Positions 1-10,959 of a stretch of 64,000 bases of DNA are shown here, piece after piece (within the stretch, counting starts at the first letter, position 1; each line of letters begins with the position of its first letter). Both the position numbers and the translations under genes were made by a program. The DNA lies in the NCBI GenBank assembly GCA_947471745.1, contig CANJKZ010000139.1:496001-560000 (forward strand). The letters run 5' to 3'. Source of the DNA: Closterium sp. Naga37s-1 (Eukaryota > Streptophyta > Zygnematophyceae > Desmidiales > Closteriaceae). The notes under the pieces are model-generated. The model did no database searches. It was not told where the DNA came from and saw only the letters and a program-made list of their open reading frames with translations.

Positions 1-1790
1 AGGTTGCCCCTCCATGTGAATCAAGGGCAAAGGAGGTGCGTCTAACGAGCACCCAGTAGGGGTGTGGATAAGTTTGGCGGTTCGGTCGGAGAGCCTTGCC
101 GGCCCCACATTGTCTGTGCCCCTTAGACGAGATTCTCTCCTCGCGACGCGACGTGATTACACCCACCCACCCACCATGAGTGCAACCCAGCAACAGCATC
201 AGAAAGTTTGTGAGGGAGCCCCGAACAGGCCTCAAGGCAAATCGAGTTTCCAGGAGCACCGGGGGGTGCTCTGGAAATGATTGTGTACTGTGGGTGTTCA
301 CCTGTGCGGCTGGGTTGGGGTGTTTAGGTGGGGGGGTGGCCGAAACTCGCGTGTAACGGCACGGAGTTGGGTGGCCTGGGGGTGGGTGGATCGTCCGGTT
401 CAGGGACGTGGCTGTATACGAACGTTTTGCGTACGTGGACAGGTTTATTCAGCTTGAAGCTCTGTTTCGCTGGACTTCGGTTGCCACGTCACCTGCTCGT
501 TTAGGTTTCCGTCGAGTATATCTAGGCGTGTTGTGTTACATTCTTCTAATGCATTTTTTTTTACTGTACACATTGTAGTTGGATAAGGATCACATGTGAT
601 ACACTATTTTTAGGGGATTATGGATTTATGTTCTGGTGTATGTTAGAATACGGTTGTGTTGAATTGTACGATTTATTACTACGCAGGTGAGTTTACATTG
701 ACAATCTGACCGGTACAGTTATTGTTGTTCATGAGTTTCCTATGGTAAATATTGTTGTAGATGTTTTGTGTTGTTGATTTAGCATGTGGAGTGAGCTTTT
801 CTTAGGGCTGTAGTATATAGTTTAGAAGCGTATTCCACCCTGCTGGGGATTTACTAGTCATTACATTATGTATGGTTGTGTGTCAAAGCATATGTGTTTA
901 GACTGTTTTGTGTAAAAGGATATGTTTACGATTTAGACTGAGTTTATGTGGCTTGTAGTATTTATTTAAACGAAATCGAACTCACCGTTGTTCCCGCCGA
1001 GTCAAACCACAACCCATCGGTCAACGCGCCGTTTGGGCATCGCGCGGCTCGTATGGGTTTCACGTCGTGTGCATTTTGCCTCGTGTCGCTTTCGAATGTG
1101 TGCTGAAATTCACATCGACATTCGCCTCATCCAATTTGTGCTGATGCGGTCCGCAAGATGATTGAACCGTTCCAAAGTATTGAGCACCCCTCACAAACGA
1201 AGTGCACCATGAGTTCGAAGCTGGATGCGCTTCGACGCTAGGACTTGTAATTAGATTACGTGTGGTTGGAAAAGGTTTTGGAAACATTATGAGCGGTCAA
1301 GGCTACTCTCACAACGGTTTGTCTGGGTTTATTTTATAATATCTTTATATGTGGACCTGTTATTTGGGCCTACTCCCGTTGACATGTTCAAGGTCTATTG
1401 GTAGTACAACACCACCTGCACTAGTATGTTCATGCTGCTTTTTTTCCTCTCGAAGTTGAAGATTAGCTCTTCTCGCCCCGTGAACCTTCTACCTCACCGC
1501 CCCAGCTGTGGTCCCTGGCGGAGCCTGGGACGCTCATTTCGGAGCTCATTGCGCAACCTTTCGGCTCTTCCAATTTATCTCCTCCTAGGTTAGTCCTTCC
1601 TCACGCAGTCACATCTTGTTCCAGCCATATCAGTTGTGATTAAACCAACGTGAATTATGAACCCAATTTATCGGCGCGTAGGCGACGCGAGCCGGTCTGC
1701 ACCTTGAAACAAAGTGCTAGCTGAGGCAAGCCGCGAATGCGGAGAGCCGGGGACATGAGAAGTTATGCGCAAACACCTGAATACACCTAC
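1..1790. other. Non-coding stretch, left part of the putative transposon
   Basis: No convincing gene is seen. Open frames here are short, have no recognisable domain and show no splice-site pattern. The first 400 bases are GC-rich. From about 540 to 1000 the sequence turns AT-rich, and further AT-rich patches lie around 1320-1460. The only structured signal is a pair of short motifs at 197-326 that recur inverted near 10.9 kb. Confidence 0.6.
197..326 (+). repeat. Left inverted-repeat candidate
   Basis: Bases 197-215 (CATCAGAAAGTTTGTGAGG) match the reverse complement of 10942-10959 with one single-base gap. Bases 308-326 match the reverse complement of about 10907-10940 in the same relative order, around a GGTTGGGGTGTTT core. 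The left copy has roughly 95 extra bases between the two blocks. Such diverged subterminal inverted repeats would fit a CACTA-group element. They are too short and interrupted to be certain. Confidence 0.35.
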
Positions 1791-2480
1791 TGGATGAGCT
1801 GCGCGCCGTGCAAGTGATGCTCGTCAAATCTCCTCACCATGTTCCCGCCGAGCGGATGCACGGTGTGCGTGATGCGCTGCGCGCCATGCAAGTGATGCTC
1901 GGCGCATCACCCTCACCTTGATCGCGCCGAGCGGATGCACGGTGTGCGAGATGCGCTGCGCGCCGTTAAAACTCGGCGCATCACCCTCACCTGAACCAAT
2001 TAGTTGGATGCGCGTCGACAGTAGGACATGTTAAGTATCCCGTGACCCCGGGGCATGAGAGGCTCTGCGCAAACCTCTGAACACACCGAGCGGATGCACG
2101 GCGCCACTTGATGCGCTGCGCGCCGTGCAAGTGATGCTCGGCGCATCACCTCATCTGTGTATCACGCCGACTCGGAGCAGATGCACGGCGCGCGTGATGC
2201 GATGCGCGCCGTGCAAGTGACGCTCGGCGCATCGAGCATTCCTTGCTTCGCGCAAACCTCCGAACACGCCGTGCGCATGCTCGACGCGATTGCACTGCAT
2301 AAGACGCTCGGCGCGTCCCGGTAACACGCCGACAGTATGCACGGCGCGCATGCGCGGCGCACCGTGCGTCAGCAGCTTGGCGCAAGCCATTCAACACGCA
2401 GAGCAGATGCACGGGGCGCATGCGCTGCGCCCCGTGCTGGTGTTGATCACCGCATCTTCACAAACACGCCGAGCACATGC
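1790..2480. repeat. Diverged copies of a GC-rich hairpin repeat
   Basis: About seven to eight irregular units share a pattern: GCCGAGCGGATGCACGG, then a GCGC-rich centre, then the near inverse (GCGCGCCGTG and GCTCGGCGC). Each unit can fold as CCGAGC...CACGGCGC...GCGCCGTG...GCTCGG. Units are unevenly spaced and differ by point changes, unlike the uniform array at 2701-3370, so this looks like the older part of the same repeat family. Open frames on either strand are translated repeat, not genes. Confidence 0.75.
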
Positions 2481-2700
2481 TAGGCGTCCCTTCATTCCCA
2501 TTCTCTGCCCGTCAGTCCCACTCTCTGCACTTCATTCTCTCTCGCGCGCCCGCAGGCTATCTCCGTGCCCCAATTTTTCCGTCCGCTCCACACACCCCGT
2601 CGTCCCTTCCTTTCATTCCTCCTCTGGGCCCCTCATTCTCTCTCCCTCCCATTGAATCCATCTCTGTGCCCATGAGTCACGTGGAGAATGCGTGAACACG

Positions 2701-3370
2701 CATGGCGAGGCTTGCGCCGAGCGGATTCACGGCGCACATGCGAGGCGCGCCGTGAAATTGATGCTCGGCGCATGCCTCGGGTTGCGCCGAGCGGATTCAC
2801 GGCGCGTATGCGATGTGCGCCGTGTAATTGATGCTCGTCGCATGGCGAGGCTTGCGCCGAGCGGATTCACGGCGCACATGCGAGGCGCGCCGTGAAATTG
2901 ATGCTCGGTGCATGCCTCGGGTTGCGCCGAGCGGATTCACGGCGCGTATGCGATGCGCGCCGTGTAATTGATGCTCGTCGCATGGCGAGGCTTGCGCCGA
3001 GCGGATTCACGGCGCACATGCGAGGCGCGCCGTGAAATGGATGCTCGGCGCATGCCTCGGGTTGCGCCGAGCGGATTCACGGCGCGTATGCGATGCGCGC
3101 CGTGTAATTGATGCTCGTCGCATGGCGAGGCTTGCGCCGAGCGGATTCACGGCGCACATGCGAGGCGCGCCGTGAAATTGATGCTCGGCGCATGCCTCGG
3201 GTTGCGCCGAGCGGATTCACGGCGCGTATGCGTTGCGCGCCGTGTAACTGATGCTCGTCGCATGGTGAGGCTTGGATCCAGCGGATTCACGGCGCACATG
3301 CGAGGCGCGCCGTGAAATTGAAGCTCGTCGCATGCCGAGGCTTGCAACGAGCGGATTCACGGCGCACTCC
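2701..3370. repeat. 70-bp hairpin satellite in 140-bp dimers
   Basis: Nine to ten 70-base units run head to tail, alternating between a type starting CATGGCGAGGCTTGCGCCG (2701, 2841, 2981, 3121, 3261) and a type starting CATGCCTCGGGTTGCGCCG (2771, 2911, 3051, 3191). This gives a 140-base higher-order period. Each unit contains inverted arms CCGAGC/GCTCGG and CACGGCGC/GCGCCGTG. Units differ by only a few bases, so the array was recently amplified or homogenised. The last two units (3261 and 3331) are the most diverged. Confidence 0.9.
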
Positions 3371-4285
3371 CTGCCGTGACATCCCTCTCTCTACCCGTCA
3401 TTCCCTCTCCGTCAAATCCGTGCCTGCCCTCTCACCGCTCCTACTGCACTCTCTCTCTCCGCCATTCCCTCTCTCCCTGCTGTTACTCTCTCTCCCGTCA
3501 TTCTCTCTCCCTGCCGTAACTCATTCTCCCGTCATTCTCTCTCCCTGCTGTTACTCTCTCTCCCGTCATTCTCCCTCCCTGCCGTGACTCATTCTCCCGT
3601 CATTCTCTCTCCCTGCCGTTACTCTCCCTCCCGTCATTCTCTCTCCCTGCCGTTACTCATTCTCCCGTCATTCTCTCTCCCTGCCGTTACTCATTCTCCC
3701 GTCATTCTCTCTCCCTGCCGTTACTCTCTCTCCCGTCATTCTCTCTCCCACCTGTTACTCTCTCTCCCGTCATTCTCTCTCCCTGCCGTTCCTTCCCTCT
3801 CCCTGCCTCTGTTTCCTTCTCACTCTGCCGTTATTCGCCCTCCCTGCCGTTCCTTCCCTCTCCCTGCCCCTGTTTCCTTCTCTCTCTGCCGTCATTCGCC
3901 CTCCCTGCCGTTCCTTCCCTCTCCCTGCCTCTGTTTCCTTCTCTCTCTGCCGTCATTCGCCCTCCCTGCCGTTCCTTCCCTCTCCCTGCCTCTGTTTCCT
4001 TCTCACTCTGCCGTTATTCGCCCTCCCTGCCGTTCCTTCCCTCTCCCTGCCTCTGTTTCCTTCTCTCTCTGCCGTCATTCGCCCTCCCTGCCGTTCCTTC
4101 CCTCTCCCTGCCTCTGTTTCCTTCTTTCTTGCCGTCATTTCATCTCCCTGCCATTCCTTACATCTCTCTGCCCCTGTTTCCCTCTCTCTCTGCCGCCATT
4201 CCATCTCCCTGCCATTCCTTACATCTCTGTGCCTCTATGCCGCCATTCCCTCTCCCTACCATTCCCTACCACTATTCTTTGTTTG
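3370..4285. repeat. Pyrimidine-rich minisatellite tract
   Basis: About 900 bases are almost wholly C and T on the plus strand. The left part repeats a roughly 30-base unit built on CTCTCCCTGCCGTTACT plus CTCCCGTCATT. The right part (about 3790-4130) repeats a roughly 66-base unit built on CCTCTCCCTGCCTCTGTTTCC plus GCCGTCATTCGCCCTCC. A long frame crosses the tract and runs into the transposase, but its Ser/Pro/Leu composition is that of translated repeat. The tract ends just upstream of the transposase start codon. Confidence 0.85.
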
Positions 4286-4299
4286 AACAGTACAGGGCA

Positions 4300-7200
4300 A
4301 TGGTGTACAGTTGCACCGATTGTCCTGCCATGGGCTTCACAACCAGAGGGAACGTAACCAACCATCGGTATGGCGGACGTTGCCCCGGGAATGCGCGTCA
4401 TGCGGCTGCGGCAAACAGTGGCAACCCATTCCTCATGACACGGCACAATGCCGCCTCTATGCCATCCCCCACCCTCTCTATCCCCTCTCCCACCCCCTCC
4501 ATTCCCTCTCCCACTCTCTCCATGCCCTCTCATCCACGTGCCGCGGTAGATCCGGAGCCTCTACGAGGCAATGAGGGATCGGCGCATGACAACATGGTTC
4601 CCGACTCATTCCATCCAGCCCCCACTCCCTCAAACAGTGTTGAGTCAACATCGGATGTGTTGCCCAATGATGCCACCTCTGTCCATACAAATGGTGAGGC
4701 CGAGGGCAGCACAAACGATGGTGACGAGAGCCCGTCGTTTGTTTTTTTGGATGCACTTGTGCATTGGTTACTCACTTGTGCCGTTTCCAAGAAGAAGGTT
4801 GACGAGTTGCTACAGATTTTTAACCACCACGATGCATGTCTCGAGCAATTGCGCGAGCTCCGAAACATGAGAGACGTTGAGAAGTATGCCGACGACCACG
4901 CTCCCGATGCGCATCGGAATTGGAAAAAGGCAAAGGTGCGTCTCGCGGGAAAGCCCATGCTTGAGTATTTTTTTTGTGATGGCATTCAATGCATCAAAGA
5001 TCTCTTGACTCACCCTAAGGTGGCTCCTAAACTTGTCTTGCATCCCACCCCACGTGAGTCGGATGCCACACATGTGTACTCCACCCCCGAAACGGGGGAT
5101 TGGTGGAAAGCTCTCCATGAGGAGATTAGAAAAGAGGACCCCAACGGGGTGGTGTGTGCACTCATCTTAGCAAGTGATGAGACGCATTTGGACCATCGGG
5201 GCAAAGCCAAGGGCCATCCGGTATATCTTACCTTGGCCAACATCGATAAAGATGATCGATGGAAACCATTTGGTCATGTTTTACTCGCTCTCTTACCCGA
5301 ATATCCATCGGAATATAATTCGGATGACAAGCTTTTCATTTTCCAACATGTCTTGCGTACCGTATTAGAGCCCTTAATAAAGGCTTCCCACCATGGTGTT
5401 CCTATTGTGGAAGAGTCCGGTGCATCTTACAATGCTTGGCCCGCCCTTTATGCATATGTTGCCGATTACCCCGAGACATGCAAGGTGTCGTGCACCAAAC
5501 AAGGGTGGAACACAAGCCATCCTTGTTCCATTTGCACCGTCTATAAGGACAACATGAAGGATTTGATCGATCAACCAAAATCACGTTTGCCGGTCATGCA
5601 AAAGAGTATCGTTGCACTCTTGCAACGACGTATGTTACCTACGGGTGAGAACATGGAGCTCTCTACGCACCCAGTGAAGTGTTTCCTCTGGGGGTGGCGT
5701 TTTGAGTCTCATGTCCTTCTAAACCCGTATCTCTGCCTTATGCCCGACATTATGCACCAAGCTGATTTGGGCATCCTAGAGTATATCATTGATGCCATTC
5801 GAGCTCAGTGCACGGACACGGAAAGGGAGGCGTTGGATAAACGCTTAAAATTTTATAAGGCTATCAACCGAAACCCGCACTTGAGGCTCCCTTCGGGTTC
5901 ATACTTTAGCAATGGTGCGTCTTACCAGGCATACGAGCATCGCAGTGTCATGCAGATTCTTCCTTTCATTGTCAAGGGATATGCAAGTGACGAGCAGATT
6001 GCAGGAATCATCACGTACATTGAGTGGTACACCTTCTGTGCGCGCGCCTCCGAACATACCGTGGCAAGTTTCCGCGAGTTGAAGCTTTTGGCGAGCAGGT
6101 ATTTTTCTCATTGCAACGTTAGTCAACATACCCAACCATGCATGCGTTTAATTGACCAATACCCGCGTGTTTGTTGCATTCTACAGGATGCTTCGAGGCC
6201 TCGAGGCGTTTGCGCAAAAATCGAAGTGGAACATTATCAAGGTGCATCTGGTCAGCCACTACATCGACGCTATCCGTCGGGCGGGACTTCCGGAGCATTG
6301 GTGCGCTCAATTGTTTGAGCATCTTCACATAGAGTATGTGAAGAACCCCTATCGAGCGTCGAACAAACGCAACGCCACTGCTCAAGTCATGAACGCTGAG
6401 GTCAACATGCTGCGGTTGCAAGCGCTTGCACCGCAGCTTGGGAAGCGGAAGCGGTACGACACAACAATGCTTCGGGTAAGTCCCATGCTTGAATACTTGA
6501 ATAATTTCCTCTTTCAAGATATTTTTAAACTCTTTTGTTTCCCTAACTTTACTTCGTTTCTTTTTAATACCTATTGCAGGCCATCTCAACTGGAACGAGG
6601 ATAGTCTCGCGATCCAGCTGGAAGCTGGCGGTCCTGCCGAGGCGTCAGACTCCGCCCTTTGTGGAACCTGTGGCGCCAGATGCAGTGCGCGACGCCGCTT
6701 TCAACACGCAGCTGGGTGGCGACCTGCAGCAGCTGCGACGTGCCCTCGATGCTGCACCTGGATGCAACGGGAGCAATGTCCACGTCATCCAGGTGAGTGA
6801 AGGGATCGAGGCTGTCACCTGGTTTCGCGCAAGTTCGATTTTTATTCGTTTGTAATCGTTTCGGTTCTAAGGCACTTGTTTCGAAGCCAGTATCTGCACA
6901 GTGGTGAACCATCGCCGAAAATTAGACGCGATCCTGACGCGTCTACAGTAATGAACAAAGACCCCCTAGGTATCAAAATGAGATGTATAAAAATCATATG
7001 CATAAATTATATTGATTTAAATTAACCCTCTTCTACACTTGCAGGTCCACAACGAGCTTGCCATGCCCTCGGCGCTGGATGCTGAGTTTGGACGGCTACC
7101 TCACCGGGTGCGGGCTGTCGCCAATTTCTATGGACGACCATGGTACTCCGATATTGCTGTCAAAGGTCCGTTGGTCGATGGTGTTCACGAGGAGTGGTAT

Positions 7201-7440
7201 GCCAAAGCTCTGATTATTTTCCAGCTCAGGGACGGCACAGAGCTGAAGCCATACACATATATAAAATATTATCGCAAGCTATCAGACAAGGACTCCGCCA
7301 CTGGATGCGCGCAGCTGCGTTGGGACTTACAACATCAACGATACCAAGTGATTAGCATAGACAGTATACTGCGTGCTGTGGACCTGGTACAGCCGGATGC
7401 GAACGACCAATTATGGCTTGTTAATAGGTTTATCTTTTAA
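4300..7440 (+). CDS. Plavaka-like (CACTA group) DDE transposase, four exons
   Basis: Exons read from splice motifs and frame: 4300-6098, 6187-6475, 6580-6792 and 7045-7440, giving 898 residues with every junction in frame. The N-terminus has a zinc-finger-like CxxC...H...C (residues about 4-30), then a Ser/Pro-rich region from repeats. The DDE core follows: Asp293 in SDETHL, upstream of a PVYLTLANID block; Asp483 in MPDIMHQADLGI; and Glu in FEHLHIEYVKNPYRASN after the first intron. A CxxC pair (HPCSIC) lies between the first two blocks. These blocks match what I know of fungal Plavaka transposases. The start at 4300 is chosen because upstream codons are pyrimidine repeat. The ending in LVNRFIF is typical, although a GT at 7428 with an acceptor at 7516 could extend it. 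All catalytic acids are present and no break was seen, so it may be functional. Confidence 0.8.
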
Positions 7441-8001
7441 ATTTGTACTGACTATTTTATTGTTAACTGCCACAGAAAGTTCAACGATTGTGTTTTTCTC
7501 GATTGAATATTTACAGCTGTCTGTCAAGAACGTCCTCGTCAGCAAAGATTAGGCCGCCCATCAGCCATGTGCGCTGGAATCGGCGTGTTTGGTTTTCGTC
7601 GCCAGCGCATGGAACGTGCGCTGGCAGCGGCGCGCTGAGTTGCGCTGGCCAAAGCGCGCTGTAGATTTATGTGCCACCGACACTTGTGCGAGGTTTTCTG
7701 TGTCCGTGCCCATGAGACTTATTGCGAGAGCTCGACGAAACAGTGCTGCGCGCGTAAATTGTGTAGTGTACACTGTTACATCTGAATTGTAAGGAAGTCT
7801 CGACTGCCCGGTTATTGCCCAAGATTAACATGGCAGCTCCAACTCGACTCTCGCACACATTTCACGACCGTCGCACGAAACCGTTCTGACTGCACATGCA
7901 GCACAGCTGGCAGTCGCGCATCGCCATACGGCCATTCTCCCGCCATAAATGATCAGAAACCAACCCTGTGCGACAGAGCTCATCCTCGCACACTGAGACA
8001 C
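7441..8001. other. Spacer between transposase and second gene
   Basis: No gene is recognised. The segment probably holds the 3' end of the transposase transcript and the 5' leader of the next gene. A GC-rich patch at 7600-7660 contains several copies of GCGCTGG/GCGCGCT. No promoter motif stands out. Confidence 0.5.
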
Positions 8002-10169
8002 ATGACCGGATTCAAGCTCCTCAAGCAGGTTTTTGCTGCCATGACGGACGACGATGACCAGGGGGTCACACTGCATCGTGATGGGCCTGCTGAGGATGGT
8101 GACAGCGATGACGAGGTGAACCTGGACGACATGCTCGGGTACATGCAGCATCTGAAACAGCAAGGGGTGAAGCTCGGCAAGAAGAAGAAGAAGAAGGTGG
8201 CTCGTATGAAAGATCTCTTGGCGCAGGACAACGACGCTGCTGGGCCTAGCTCACCTACTAATGAAGTCGCTCCTGCTTCTGCGGCGGAACCTACGCCTGC
8301 TACTATGACCGCCGTAGCACCTACCGCCGTAACTGATCGTGCCTCCCCAACTGTTCCCGCGCCTCTCACTGCGAGTGTAAACCCTGCTGCCGAAGCAACG
8401 ACTGCCGTTTCCACTGCTGGACCCGCGACGGAACCTACCCCTGCCGTTACCAACCCTGTGGCCATCTCGGCTCCAACGGTTGGCCTCGCAGTGGACGAGG
8501 CTACCGCGAATGCTGACGCTTCTGCCGTTACCGCCTCAGCTGCTGATAACGCAACACGCGGAACGACTGCCGGCCGAGTGATTGCCTCATCGTTGGGGTT
8601 TGCCATCCCAGTGAATCACTGCACCAGTACGAGTTACTCTGTTTCCGTGTTGTTTTGATCGCGGCCCTTACGGCGTGGATTATGTTTGCGTCTGCCGTTA
8701 TGTTATTACTTACCGTGATTTTTTCCTGGTTGTATATGTTTCCTGTGGCAGTTGTGCCGGCCGAGCATGCAGTAGCTCAAGAGACCTTCCGTCTGCAGGG
8801 ACAGCTCGACGACCTGCGAACAACGCTGAGGCGCACGCAGGAGCGCGAGAGAGAGTTGTCGAACCTTCTCTCGGAACGGGACGCCGAGCTCGCAGCGCTC
8901 AACCATCGGTGCGCTGAGGCCATCCGGTTGAACGAGCAGCTCCTGCAGGACCTGTCCGCCGCCCAAGGTACGGCACTCATCGGTGCCCCGCGTCCGGCAG
9001 CGGACTCGTTCAATATGGAGCGGATCCCTCGCGACGCCAACGGAGCACTCATTATCCCTGCCCTCGTCAGTCATGACAATCATTTCGGGGTAAGTCTCAC
9101 ATTTCGGTTTTCTTTTGTATGCGGTTTCCGCGAGTTGGATTCCTCTGTATTTATTGGGTATCTCCATCTTCTGACATTCTCTCATTTCCTCTTTTTTCCG
9201 TCTCGTTATTGTGCAGAGAAAGGCAACCGAGGCGATCACCTATCTTATGTTGGATGCGCCGGCTCGGTCCATGCAATTCTACCCCGAATGGGCAGAGTTC
9301 CGCGAGGTCGTCTGCATGAAGTACGAGGTCGCGGGCGTTCAGTCATACGTTTTCTACTACGTCATCAGCAACGACCCCAGCAAAGAGGCGCTGGCGATGC
9401 GGAAGGTGTCGGAGAGGCGGTCGAATGTCAACGCTGACGCCAAGACTTATGGCAGAGGTCCTGGTGGGTGCGTTCCGGAGAGCAAGTGGAAAATTCTCGC
9501 GGAAGAGAATGTGGCGCCGTCCATCTCGCGAACCCCTGCGGAGTGGTGCCGTTTTTACGAACATCGTGAGTTAAATTTCGCCTCGTTTAGCTATGTGTTT
9601 GCTACGTGCGCGCGGTATGTGTTTCTCGTAGCTTCTAACTAGCTGTTTCCTTACGACCTTTACCTCTAATCTTGCAGCTGTCTATGGGCCTGGAGCTAAC
9701 TGGCATTTTGATGCGACAAGCAACCGCCCGTATGCCAACGTCGCTTTCCAGCTGGCTCATCTTCGTGGGCTTGGCAGCAAGCGTGCAACCTTTTTGCATG
9801 TGAAGATCCCCACTGTGGGCTATGTGTGCAACGTGGTGAGTGTCTGTTGTTTCTATGTGCTTGATTTTTTTAGTCTCAAAGGAAATATAACTAAACCTTG
9901 TATGCCTGTTGCAATTGCAGGTGGAGTGGCCCCTGGTGAATGCAAGGGGGCGCCAGACTCCGGCACTTGACACTGCAGAGGCAGTGAACCGCCAGAATGT
10001 GGCGCAGAAGATCGACCAGGTTGCTGCCTGGATTAAGGCAACCTATGACGCCGGGGATCGGGCTATCTGGGACTCCAGGCCCCCTGCTGGCTTCAACATG
10101 GGCCCTAGGATTAAGATCCTGGTGGAGGGTTTTGAGTCGGTGATTTTCCCTAACGGAACCCCACCTTAA
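8002..10169 (+). CDS. Unknown multi-exon protein, probable second gene of the transposon
   Basis: Five exons can be followed: 8002 to about 8626, 8752-9089, 9217-9565, 9678-9835 and 9921-10169. The last three introns are clean GT-AG with exact frame continuity; the first donor is uncertain (8627 or 8633). The product has an acidic N-terminus (DDDD, then GDSDDEVNLDD), a lysine run (residues about 61-66), an Ala/Thr/Pro-rich linker of about 120 residues, a predicted coiled coil rich in Arg/Glu/Leu (plus strand about 8775-8965), and a C-terminal globular region of roughly 270 residues. I do not recognise the globular region. Lysine-rich acidic linkers and coiled coils fit a DNA- or transposase-binding accessory protein such as those of CACTA elements, but that is inference from position. 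It could also be a host gene. The start could instead be the Met at 8041. Confidence 0.6.
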
Positions 10170-10186
10170 GAGTCCTAGTGAAGGTA

Positions 10187-10266
10187 GTGGTGCTACTGTA
10201 GTCTGGTTGGTGTAGCTGGTGCTACTGTAGTCTGGTTGGTGTAGCAAGTGCTACTGTAGTCTGGTT
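10187..10266. repeat. Three-copy 29-bp minisatellite
   Basis: The unit GTGCTACTGTAGTCTGGTT, followed by GGTGTAG and a short variable spacer, occurs three times in the presumed 3' untranslated region of the gene ending at 10169. Confidence 0.8.
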
Positions 10267-10896
10267 AAATAGGTGGTTGTAGATTCTGCTAACTGAAATT
10301 GTTGCCTTGGAACGGATGCTGTTAGTTGAAGTTCTGGATTTACTACTGAGTACGCAATAACGTGATTATGAGTAATATTACTAAATGTAGGCTATTTTTG
10401 TTTTTACGGTGTTTCCATTATTGCTGAAAATATTTAATCACTATACAATCGACTACAAGAACTATCTGGTTTATTGGCGGATCGATAATGCGACACGTAT
10501 TAAAGCACAAGGGGCTGTAACCTGGTTGGTAACAATGCAATTGTTAATTCACTTCAAGCACTTGAAAATCAATCGCGATTCCCAGTAACAGAGCAACATA
10601 TCGAAATGTAACCGCACTCTGCCACCTCAGCCTCGTAAATGATCGGGCCAGGTCATCAGCGAGCTGGATGACAAATGGCCATCCGCAGGATACTCTATAT
10701 ATCGTTCACACACAGCCGCACATTGTACCCCCCGTGTGTGGCAAAGCACCTCGGTACTTCGATGACTGGGCATTACCAGCCCTCACTATTCTGACTGAAT
10801 TCACTTATACGAAACCCATCTCGGTAGTGCTCAATCGTGGGTGTCAATCTGCCTAACCCATCACACGTACATGGTCTGCTCGAAATTTAGCCAGAA

Positions 10897-10959
10897 CTCA
10901 ACCCCAACTAGCCGAGCTCATCTAAAACACCCCAAACCAGGCCTCACAACTTTCTGATG
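10897..10959 (-). repeat. Right inverted-repeat candidate
   Basis: This is the inverted partner of 197-326. It contains CCTCACAACTTTCTGATG (10942-10959) and an ACACCCCAAACC block (about 10927-10938). It lies about 120 bases upstream of the likely start codon of the neighbouring host gene, so the putative transposon would end in that gene's upstream region. Confidence 0.35.

Larger units (their letters stand above)
197..10959 (+). mobile_element. Candidate Plavaka-like (CACTA group) DNA transposon
   Basis: The interval holds a Plavaka-type DDE transposase (4300-7440), a second spliced gene in the same orientation (8002-10169), satellite arrays on the left flank, and short imperfect inverted repeats near both limits (197-215 and 311-326 against 10942-10959 and 10921-10940). 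A transposase plus a second protein with repeat-rich flanks is typical of CACTA-group elements. The exact ends and a target duplication could not be fixed, so the limits are provisional. A folate-receptor-like host gene begins just beyond the right limit. Confidence 0.4.

Noticed and set aside
2701-3370. CRISPR-like palindromic repeats
   Set aside because: The whole 70-base unit repeats with no unique spacers, next to a eukaryotic transposase.
3584-4357. Ser/Pro/Leu-rich protein of about 257 residues
   Set aside because: It is translated pyrimidine minisatellite; the period of the DNA explains the peptide.
8655-8751. Membrane-spanning N-terminus (MIAALTAWIMFASAVMLLL) ahead of the coiled coil
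   Set aside because: The T-rich stretch ending TTTCCTGTGGCAG looks like an intron's acceptor end, and the upstream frame joins well across it. It was treated as intron, though not excluded.
9678-9835. TET/JBP or other 2-oxoglutarate dioxygenase in the transposon's second gene
   Set aside because: A WHFD tripeptide resembles an HxD motif, but no further iron- or substrate-binding residues could be placed. The evidence is too thin for a call.
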